From Mastigamoeba balamuthi (lineage: Eukaryota > Evosea > Mastigamoebida > Mastigamoebidae): a DNA stretch of 64,000 nt. The translations under genes and the position numbers were made by a program. This document shows, one piece after another, positions 31,863-40,481 of the stretch; position 1 is the stretch's first letter, and each line of letters opens with the position of its first letter. The stretch covers positions 62,001 through 126,000 of the forward strand of contig CACRSC010000002.1 of the NCBI GenBank assembly GCA_902651635.1, written 5' to 3'. Below the pieces are notes generated by a model that was not told where the DNA came from, did not search any database, and saw nothing but the letters and a program-made list of their open reading frames with translations.

Positions 31863-32653
31863 TCAAACTCTTATTTCTCTTCTCGCTGGGTTCTCCCTCC
31901 ACCACCCTCCGCACTGTCTTGTTGCAACCAGCGCCGAGAGGTTTTTCCCGGTGGAGGTAGTCCGTGTGTTTGGCCACCTGGTGTTGCTGGAGGCCTCGAA
32001 CCTCTGCAGGAACGCCTTGAAGTCGGGCTCGTACATGCGGTACGTCACCCACTCCGGCTGCACGCGCCCCCCGACGACGCGCTCGTACCAGTCGCGGCTT
32101 GTCTTGTCCCAGTCAACAACCTTTTTGTGCAGGAGAACGAGATTGAAATGAGACTCGTGAAGGAGGCGAAGCTTCAGATCGCAGTTGCGGTAGTGGACAC
32201 GACCTGCCAGACGAGCCGCGCACAAGAGAGCTCCACGCACTGGCGTGCCAGAGCTGCGAATAGGGCAGTGCCAGCGCCGCAGCCTCGGAACTTCTCGCGG
32301 ACGAAGAGGTCCTCGAGGTAGAGGCAGCGCCCCTGCCACGTGCTGTACGTGTGGAAGTACAGGCAGAAGCCCGCCGCCTCGCCCCCCACCTCGACGATCA
32401 GCACCTTGTACAGCGGCGTCCCCTCGTCCCCGAAGCCGTCGCGGGCCAGTTGCTCCTCGGTGATCGTTACAAGGTAGGGTCCCTTCTCGTATACTGCACG
32501 TGTGGCCACTGTGGCCATGAGCACGTTCGTTGATTCAGTAGCGAGGTGGCTGGAAGGGCAGAGCAATGACGAACTGGCGAGCTCTTTGATGAACGTGAGG
32601 ATGAGAGGAACATCCTCCCTCCTCGCGAGGCGAACAGTGACTGCGGCAGGCAT
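31863..32653 (-). CDS. SSAT-like GNAT acetyltransferase (SSAT-3), extended C-terminus
   Basis: Exons 32204-32653 and 31863-32120 join in phase 0 (GTCGTG donor, AAAAAG acceptor) to encode 235 residues. The GNAT core equals its paralogues (LEDLFVREKFRGCGAGTALF; VVDWDKTSRDWYERVVGG). The C-terminus does not stop after the usual FLQRFEAS; it continues about 38 residues (NTRWPNTRTTSTGKNLSALV...), rich in Arg and Trp. That tail is either a recent read-through extension or an unrecognised further intron starting at a GTGGCC in this area. By family, a polyamine or thialysine N-acetyltransferase. Confidence 0.8.
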
Positions 32654-33200
32654 TGCTGTGGAGGGCAGAGGGACTCAGATAACGGTTACTGGTTTGTGCT
32701 GTTGGGACAAATGAGGGAGAATGAGGGGAGCCGTGGACGGGTCATCCGTGGCGTAATCTGTTATCATCTGGGGAATTGGCATCGTATGACTCAGCAGATT
32801 TCCAGCGACGTTTGTGGCGTTCCTGTGCTATGGAGCTCAGTCAGTTGTTTTGGCTTGTTGCGGGAACTAGCCTTCAGAACAATCCCTCTTCAATTTTTGT
32901 GTTGAATTGCGGGTCATCCGGTGAACGATCAACACATGGCCTCCGTATGCTCAGGCATTCCGGGTTGCGCTTTCGCCTTCCCCGGGCAAGCGTTCACACT
33001 CGTTTGAAGGGGGCAAGTGTTGTTCCCCGAAGGCAGACCCGCAAGGCAGCCGCCAGCCATCGCTGGAACCCCACAGACAGCTAGAAGCCTGCATTCCAAC
33101 CCGCAGCAGCAGCAGTAGCATAAGCAACGACAGCGCCGCTGCCACGGGGCAGATAGGGAAGCAGAACGCGAATAAGATAAGCCCGTTCGTTCGGCAGAGT
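32654..33200. other. Intergenic region upstream of SSAT-3
   Basis: No gene is recognised. It holds the SSAT-3 promoter and the 3' flank of the next minus-strand gene. Confidence 0.4.
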
Positions 33201-34140
33201 TCAGAGGATGGCCACGCTGGAGCCGCCGGGCCGCTGCGACTCGAAGAACGACGGCGACACAAACTGCGGCGGCACGTAGACGGCGTCGGTGTAGAGCGAC
33301 GGCGCCAGCGCGCCGTCCGCGAAGAACTTGACCTGCAGCTGCTGCAGGTCCTCGAGCGTCTGCGCCTCGTTGATCTGCCCGGTGCGCTCGGCAAAGAGCT
33401 CGCGCTGCTCCTCCGCGTACGCGCGCATCTGCGCGTCCCTGCCGGCCGCCGCGGCCTCGTCGCCCACGAGGCTCTCGATCCGCGAGCTGGCCGCCCGCAG
33501 CGCGGCGACGATGGCCGAGGCGCTGGGCCTGTCCGCGGGGATCTGCTCCGCCTGCGTTTTGCCCGCGGGCGTCGCCGCGTCCTCGCGGGCCCCGAAGACG
33601 TCGGCCCAGAGCTCCTCGTGCAGCGCGAGGCGCCTGCGCGCGCAGCGGATGGCCCGGACGACCGCCGGGGTGGCCGCGGAGTTCTCGCGGGCCGCGCGGT
33701 GCTCGTGGGCGGGCACCGACATGAACTGCGTGCCCACGTGGCCCGTCCACGCGCGCCGCCCGCAGCCGCCCTCGCACTCGCGGATGTGCGCCCAGGGCGA
33801 CACGCCCAGCTGGCAGACGCTGGCCCTGCACCTCGGGCACTCCATCATCAGGTTCTCGTGCACCGCGGCCGGCGGGGCTGCGCGCGGTGAAGACCACGAC
33901 ACGCGAGGTGAGCCAGAGACGACGGCCAGAGGGAGAAGGGCGCGGGGGTGCGGACCGATGGCGCTGACGGCCGAGTGCCAGGGGATGGAGGTCAGGGGCT
34001 GCGCGGGGATGTAGGGCCCGTAGGCTGCGCGCCCGTGGTGGGCGTTGGGGTCCGCCTTGGCCTTCTTCTCGCCTCCCTCGGCTGCGGCGCCGCGGGGGCA
34101 ACGGAGTGTGAGCTCGAGGGGGTGGGATGAGAGGCGAGGG
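33201..34140 (-). CDS. Cysteine-motif and helical protein, unrecognised
   Basis: The last exon (33201-33877, 225 codons) contains a compact Cys/His cluster, ECPRCRASVCQL, HIRECEGGCGRRAW, which is probably zinc-binding. A long helical, Ala/Glu-rich region and a C-terminus ending SPSFFESQRPGGSSVAIL follow. An upstream exon ending at 33956 (GTCCGC donor, phase 1) reads EKKAKADPNAHHGRAAYGPY and IPAQPLTSIPWHSAVSAI in the fitting phase. Its start is not found: no Met occurs before the stop of the neighbouring gene at 34161, so another 5' exon or a link to that neighbour is possible. The function is unknown. Confidence 0.55.
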
Positions 34141-34160
34141 TCTTCGCAGGGGGGGAGGGC

Positions 34161-34913
34161 TCAACTGGCGTTCTTTGCGGGGCGGCGGTCAGTGTCCTTG
34201 ATGTGGGGCAGGCACGTGTAGCCCTCGCGCTTCATCGCCGCGAGGCAGCAGCCCCGGCACCGGTGGTGCACGCACTCCTGGTGAGAGTGAGAGACGAAGA
34301 CGCCAGTCAGCACCCGCACCGCAGGCCCTCCAGAACAACTCACAGAGCGAAAAATCAATTGAAACGTGTCCGCGGACACGGAAACCGAAGAAAAACCCGA
34401 CAAAGAGGCAGTTCCACCGCCACGTCAACGACCGGGAGAAAAGAGCCGCCCCACCCACATCCGCCCCCGGACGCGACACGGGAGAGGCGACGGTGACGTG
34501 GCGCGGACCTTGTTGGCCTTTTTGCTGCACTCGACGCACTTGTCGCCCGGGTCCTCGGAGGTGCACGGCGACCCCTTCTCGCGCTGCGCCCTCTCCTCGT
34601 CGTCCCGCTTCTTCTTGTGCGCCACGCCGTTGGCCGCGTCCCGCGCCGCTATCAGCTCGCGCACCTGCCGCTTGATCTCGGGCTGCGCTGCGATCGCGTT
34701 ATTCGCGAATTTCGAGATCTGTGTGCGCTGTGGCGCTGCCTTGGTGCTGCCGGGCTGCACGCCGCTGTCGGTGAGGTAGCGCGAGAGGTCCTCCTTGCTC
34801 AGCTCCTTCAGGTGCTCCGCCTGCAGCTTCTCGAAGGGCGGCGGCGTCATGCGCTGCTTGGGCGCCTTGGGCGCCGCCACCGCCGACATCACCGCGTCCT
34901 CCATCAGGTTCAT
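34161..34913 (-). CDS. Small protein with LRP1/DUS1L-type cysteine-rich zinc motif
   Basis: Exons 34509-34913 and 34161-34277 join in phase 0 (GTCCGC donor, CACCAG acceptor) to encode 173 residues, start MNLMEDAVMSAVAAPKAPKQ. The N-terminal two thirds are helical and charged (FEKLQAEHLKELSKEDLSRY). The C-terminus, split by the intron, has CVECSKKANK then ECVHHRCRGCC and CLPHIKD. That pattern (CxxC, then CxHxxCRxCC, then CxxH) is like the zinc-binding motif of plant LRP1/SHI proteins and of some tRNA-dihydrouridine synthase C-termini. The rest matches neither family, so only the zinc motif is assigned. It is divergently arranged with the YIPF gene, 140 bp away. Confidence 0.65.
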
Positions 34914-35053
34914 GGGGGGGAAGATATCCGAGATATCGGAGATATCGGGGCCGGTAGGAGATACGGGTATCTCGAGATTTGCGCCAGTGATGTAAGCGGT
35001 GCGTACGTTGTGGGCCACACAGACACACAACTCAAAGCGCGCAGAGCCGACAG
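34914..35053. promoter_or_regulatory. Compact divergent promoter with repeated GATATC motifs
   Basis: These 140 bp separate the start codons of the zinc-motif gene (minus) and the YIPF gene (plus). Three near-regular GATATC palindromes, each in an (A/G)GATATC(C/G)GAG context, lie at about 34922-34950, and a GGTATCTCGAG follows. No TATA box is seen. Confidence 0.45.
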
Positions 35054-36667
35054 ATGTCCGGAAACCCCTTCGACCAGGCCCCCGACCCCCGGGGCAACCC
35101 CTTCAGCTTCGACGACCCCCTGCCCGCGCAGGCCGCGCCCTCGGCGCCCGTGAGTTTCCGCTCCGAATTCAATTCTTGTCCGCCACAAAAAAGGAGAGCG
35201 CCTCTCACACGCGTCTTGCGCGCGCGCCGCACGTTTCCGACGCGTCTCGCGCCCCGCAGCCCGCCCAGCCCTTCAACCCCGAGGACGTGTTCGGGGAGTC
35301 GTACCGCGAGATCCCCACGGCGCCCGCGCAGCCGCAGCAGCCGCCGGCGGTGGCACCGATCGTCGACGTGCCCATCGCGGCGACGGCGTCGCCCGTGTCG
35401 GCCCACGGCCCCGAGTCGCCCAAGCCGCGCCTCGAGTTCCACAGTGCGCATCGGCGCGCGCGCGCCTGCTGCTGGATTTGGCCAGATTTCCGCAGCAGAT
35501 TCTCCCCCTATTTCAGATTCCCGGATCTTGCCAAGCCCGGATTCCTAAATCCTGTTCGCAAACAGACTTTGAGGCGGCCGCGCCCTCTGCCGCTGCTGCC
35601 GCCCCGCCGCCGCCCCCGCCGTCGGACACTGCCGGCGCCATCCTGACCACCGCCCGGCAGGACGGTCCGCCACCCCCTCCCTCATGGGGTAATTCCACTC
35701 TGTTGACGTGTCAGAGAATCTAGATTTCAGCGAGCAGGCAGCGCCCCAGGGGGAGGCGGAGAAGAAGCCGGCGGAGCGGCTGGGGTGGACGTCGGCGTGG
35801 AGGCCTGCGTACTGGCAGCCGTACTTTGACGTGGACGTGGGCGACGTGCTGGTGCGGATGCTCGCCGGGGGCTTCTGGCCCTTCGGCAAGCACTTCCTCG
35901 ACTTTGTGCACCCGCGCGCGGACCTCTACGGGCCCTTCTGGATCACCACGACCCTCATCTTCCTCATTGCGGCCATCAAGAACATGAGCGAGTACACAAA
36001 TGCTCAACGGAAGATGCCCTTTTCCTCAACTGACGTCACTGGCGGGAATTCCACACACGCAAACAGGTACATACAGTACTGGCGGTACGGGCAGGCCAAC
36101 TCGTGGCAGTACGACTTCCAGGCGATCGTGGTGGGCGTGGGCGTGCTGTACGGGTACGTGGGGCTGGTGCCGCTGGTGCTGTGGGCGGCGTCGTCGTTCT
36201 GGCTGGCGCTGGACCGCACGCTGGTCGAGTACTGGTGCCTCTACGGCTACTCGCTGACGATCTACCTGGGCGTCTCGTTCATCTGCATCGTGCCCGTCGA
36301 CTGGCTGCGCTGGCTGCTCGTGGGCGTCGGCTGCATCGTCTCGACGTTCACGCTCATGTGGAGCCTCTGGAAGCCCCTCATCCTCGGCGGCGCCAACAGG
36401 TTCCAGGGCGTCCTCGTCATCTCGGTCTGCGGTGTCCTCCACGTCGCCCTCGCCCTCGTCTACAAGGTCCGCTCCCTCCTCCCCACCTCTCGTTTGGGCC
36501 CACGGGGACAGCCCGGCCGTCGTCTGCCGTGGGTGGGAATGGGCGTTGCTGGGGACTCTGGATCGAACGGGCACTGACGGCTGCGTTGTGTGTGTCTGCT
36601 TGTGGGCCGCCCGCTGCAGCTCTACTTCTTTGGGAGGGTCTACGTGGAGCGTGCCTCGGACAACTAG
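35054..36667 (+). CDS. Yip1-domain protein, YIPF1/YIPF2 type
   Basis: Five exons (35054-35149, 35260-35443, 35566-35688, 35715-36466, 36620-36667) keep phase throughout and give 400 residues. The N-terminus is cytosolic and rich in Pro and Ala, with two NPF motifs (MSGNPFDQAPDPRGNPFSFD), which in other proteins bind EH domains. The Yip1 domain follows: YFDVDVGDVLVRMLAG, the family hallmark DLYGPFWITTTLIFLIA, YGYVGLVPLVLW, YGYSLTIYLG, and about five TM helices. Yip1-family proteins act in Golgi/ER membranes with Rab GTPases. A ~35-residue stretch (SEYTNAQRKM...HANR) between TM1 and TM2 is unusual and could instead be an in-frame intron (36000-36065). The last exon LYFFGRVYVERASDN closes the gene. 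Confidence 0.85.
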
Positions 36668-37088
36668 ACTAGGCTCGGGTCGCTTGCCCGCCACCGCCCG
36701 CCGTGGCTCTCTCGTACCACACGTGTTCACAGATTTCGGTTGCAGTCGCACCGCCGTTAGCCTCGTGCTTCTCTGCCTTCGCGGGCCGCGCTTGTTCCCT
36801 TTGCTTGGTCTGTCTAATGATCTCTGGTCACTGCTTGATTGATTCCCTGGGCCGTTGCCCCTTGTGTGCGCCTGCTGCATGCAGAGCCCCCTCGGGAGGC
36901 AGAAGAGGTTGACCGAAGAGCGTAGTGCTCGTTTGCACTCGGGTGGCCGATAGTTGCTGGTTCGTAAAGCACAACAAAACCGCTCTTGGCTTGCCAGACG
37001 GGTTGAAACTATCTTACACCCACACCCCCACACAACTGCTGGCTTTGCTACTTGTGTGTGGGGACGCCGTACAGTGTATCAGTCTAAC
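36668..37088. other. Intergenic region upstream of receptor 1
   Basis: No gene is recognised. It includes the 3' UTR of the YIPF gene and the promoter of receptor 1. Confidence 0.4.
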
Positions 37089-39951
37089 ATGTTGCTGCGG
37101 GTGTGGCCCACAGCCCTGGCTTGCGCGTCGATCCTGCTCGCGACAGCCAGAGCGGCCAGCACAGCAGCCATCACAGAGGCCTACGACGCCCCGCCGTACA
37201 GTACCGTCACCGTCACCATCAACGCCCAGAGCCTGCACCCCTGCAGCGGCACTGGTGCTGCTGCCGCTCTTTTTCGCCTGTTGGGAAACTGAACCGCGCA
37301 CACTGTGACCCACCACCCTCGCCCCCACCTCTTCAGGCAGAAACTACTATGGGGGGCAGTGGGCGCAGCTGTTCACGCCGCCCCAGACGCCCTGGGCCTA
37401 CACGAGCGTCAGCTTCAGCCTGCGGCTCATCGCGCGTGCGGACGTGGCTAACGAGACGGTCGTCCGGGGAGCCGTCGAGATGCACGCCGTCGAGCTGTCC
37501 CCTGCGGGCCTCGCGCTGGAGCCCGGCGACCTCGTGGCCTCGGCCAGTATCCCCCCGGTAGCGATCGACCGCACGTACGGCCAGTGGACAACTGTCGACC
37601 TGCGTTCAGCCCCTTTCGGTACGGTATCGTGCCTTGTATGTATGGCTCTGGGGAGGGAAGACTGAAGTGTAAAGCTGCCAAGTGGCATGGGAGAGGGCGG
37701 TGTTCATCGGGATCAAGTTCTGGGCGTGCCACAAGACTGGCGTGGTCGTGTCGACGGGGATGAACACAGGGAGGCTCGTGTACTCGTTCCGCGAGGACCT
37801 CCTCCTGTGGAAGAGCTCCCACAACAGCAACCGCACAATGGGTATCGCGCGAGCACTTGCTCTCAGAGCCACGGGAATGCCTCACAACACCCGAGACACG
37901 GGTACTCGGGTCACCAGTCGTTCACTGCTCACCTTCGGTTCTCACGACCAGCACCCGGCAGAAACCGCGGCAGAGGCGGTGCCGCCGACGTGGGTGTGCA
38001 GCAGGGGCGAGTACAGCGACAGCGTGTGCAGCTGCAACTGCGGCGCCTGGGACCCCGCCTGCACCCTCAGCCCCCGCAGCCCCAACTGCTCCGCCCACTC
38101 CATCTGCGACAGCTCGGCCAGGTGCACCTGTGCGTCTCCCGGCCCTCTGCGATGCGGGTTGTGTGCTCTCGCTCGCCTGGCACGACTGAGAGCGGCTGGG
38201 GTGGCAGCGCCCGGGTGGGAGGGGGGCAGGTGCGAGGAGAGGAGGTACTGGGCGTACGACGGGTGCCAGTGCGAGTGCGGGGGAGACACCGACCCCGACT
38301 GCTTCGACCCCTTCGCCACCGTCTCTGCGTGCCACGATAACTTCACAGTGCCCGTGTGCGCTCTGTCGGACGGGGCGCAGTCGGCGGTCTGCGAGGGTGC
38401 GCTGGTTTGTAGTACAGCGCTCGCAGACTGAGAGCCCCCACCTACAGAGACGTGGCACTGCGACGAGAGCCGTTACAACGATGGCCACGTGTGCGACTGC
38501 GGGTGTGGCGCAAAAGACCCCGATTGCGACCCCGGTGTTGCAAAAGAGTCTTCGTGTCCCAGGGGCTGGAAGTGCTACAACGACGCGTGCTCTGGTCAGA
38601 GCGTACTCCCTGCTCGTCTCCCGTGCCCGCGCCTCACAATTGCTGTCTGCAGTGCCAACGGAGTGGAGGTGCGACGACAAGGACTACAACGACAGAATCG
38701 TGTGCGACTGCAACTGCGGGGCCTACGACCCCGACTGCGACATGAAGCTCCCAGTGGGCAACTGCTCGCAGGGCCAGGTCTGTGGCTACAACGCCAACTG
38801 CACCCGACAAGGCGCGGCTTGCTCTGAGCAATGGCTCTGTTCGGTCGCTGACCGTCTGGGGTGCACAGGGTGCGGGAACAACCACGTCGAGACGTGGGCA
38901 GGCGAGGTGTGCCATACGAGGTCTCTCGACGACTTTATTCTCACACACATCTCGCCAAGGAGTGCGACGGAGGGCTCCACTGCTTCAAGGACAACTGCTC
39001 GTGCGAGAGCGGGTATCACCCGAACTTGCCGCGAGGCCTGGGCTGTGCTCCACGTAGCGCACCATCCACACCCGCCCTCGCTACTCTGTCTTCTCAACCA
39101 GCGCGACAACCCGAAGGGTGTGGCGACAACGTGCTGACCGAGGGCGAGGAGTGCGACGGCAGCGCCTTCTGCAGTGCCAACTGCACATGCGCGCCGGGCC
39201 ATCCGATGTCTTCCTCACCACTGCACAGGGGCGTGTGTCAAGGCACGCCTGCCATCACTGCCAGCACCGCAAGCTCGGCCCTCACCGTCAGGATGCTTCA
39301 GGCTGCGGCAACGGAGTCGTCGAGCGGCCTGAACAGTGCGATCCGGCTGTCCCTTGCGGTGGGTTGACGCGCTGGCCACCAGGTGCGACTCGAAGAGCCC
39401 CGGGTGCTCGGTCAACTGCACGTGCTTGGAGGGGTTCACTGCGTCGCGGCCATCGCTCGGCTGCGCTGCCGTGGGTCAGAGCGGAGCGACAGCCGCCGTG
39501 GTTGCTGGGAGCATCGGGGGTGGCTGTCTGCTGGCCATTGTCGTGGCAGCCGCTGTCTCCTTCGCCATTGCGTGCGCGCACCTCATCCGATGGCTCTGCT
39601 GCTTCTGAGCACACGCGGGTGGTGGGCAGGAGGAAGACCAGGCAAGGCCCGAGGCCCCTCAATGTTCCCAAGGAGCTCGAGGGCCCAGTGGAGGAGCAGT
39701 TCGTACCCGTGGAGGGCAGCGGCGAGTCGCCCTCGATCGCCTCGGCCTCGGTGTTCGCGTCGATGACAGACACCGATAGGGCCCTCGTGTCGCTGTCGGT
39801 CTCGCCCTTCGAGCTGGCGCTGCCCGTCGCCCTCGCAGGTGCGCCGAGTCCTCACGTCCGCGTCTCTCTCGGAGGCCTCGCGGTGACCGACAGGGAAGCG
39901 TTGGGCCCTGCCGCTACAGCTGCCAAGGCGCAGAGGCTCTCCCTCAACTAG
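37089..39951 (+). CDS. DPDC-repeat cysteine-rich transmembrane receptor 1
   Basis: Thirteen exons keep phase and give 710 residues: 37089-37254, 37337-37618, 37683-37901, 37962-38129, 38208-38396, 38448-38594, 38653-38811, 38869-38906, 38960-39053, 39117-39242, 39302-39335, 39383-39571, 39630-39951. Order: a signal peptide; a beta-rich N-domain (AYDAPPYSTVTVTI, GGQWAQLFTPP, WERAVFIGIKFW); four Cys modules of the form CxCxCGxxDPDC (CDCNCGAYDPDCDMKL is the clearest); a CGNNH module; an ECDGG module; two DUF4215-like modules (CGNGVVERPEQCD type). A TM helix (~SIGGGCLLAIVVAAAVSFAI) follows, then a ~107-residue tail with RQGPRPLNVPKELEGP. It is probably a plasma-membrane receptor; the ligand is unknown. 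Two introns use GC donors (38812, 39243). Confidence 0.75.
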
Positions 39952-40481
39952 AACACTTGTCTGCAAGGGTACCAGAAGGCTGTCCCCTCCCAGCACTGCT
40001 GCTGCAGGGCAGCGTCTCTGCTGCTGCGGCCTGCCCGCCTCTTCTCAGACCCCATCGATGTTGTGTGCAGACTCTACAAAGGCTGGGATCCTTCCCAGCG
40101 TCGCGGTGCTGAGGAGGTCGGTCTCCCCGGTCCGCGTAGCCGAAAACAGCGCATTTTCAGCCAAATACGTGTTTTTACGTGTTTTTGGCGGCATACCACA
40201 AGCCTACTTTTCAACAATCGAGCGCCCCATATCCAGCCCCTGGCTGGCCCCCCCGCGGACTTGCTGTGTCTACAGGCGTCGGCCTGCGGGCGGTGGCAGA
40301 GCGAAAGCGGGCGCCTGAGTGCCCCGGCCGCAAAACGGCATTTTTCAGCTGTGGGTCATTTTTCACACGACGTTCAGCAGTCCACCAAGTCCAGTGGCGA
40401 TTCACGACGGCCGATTTGCTTTCCTCCTGAGCGCTACTGACGGATCGCACTGTTCAGCTGCATTGACCCCCAGGCAAGGCG
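39952..40481. other. Intergenic region between receptors 1 and 2
   Basis: No gene is recognised. The spacer is long enough for separate promoters, so the three tandem receptors are probably transcribed singly. Confidence 0.4.

Noticed and set aside
32929-34164. A 411-codon Arg/Pro-rich minus-strand frame
   Set aside because: It overlaps the better-supported exon 33201-33877 in another frame, crosses its splice sites and has no conserved feature.
35999-36066. A sixth exon boundary in the YIPF gene
   Set aside because: The segment is in frame and could be an intron, but neither GTACAC nor the ACAG acceptor gives a clearly better protein, so it was left as coding and flagged.
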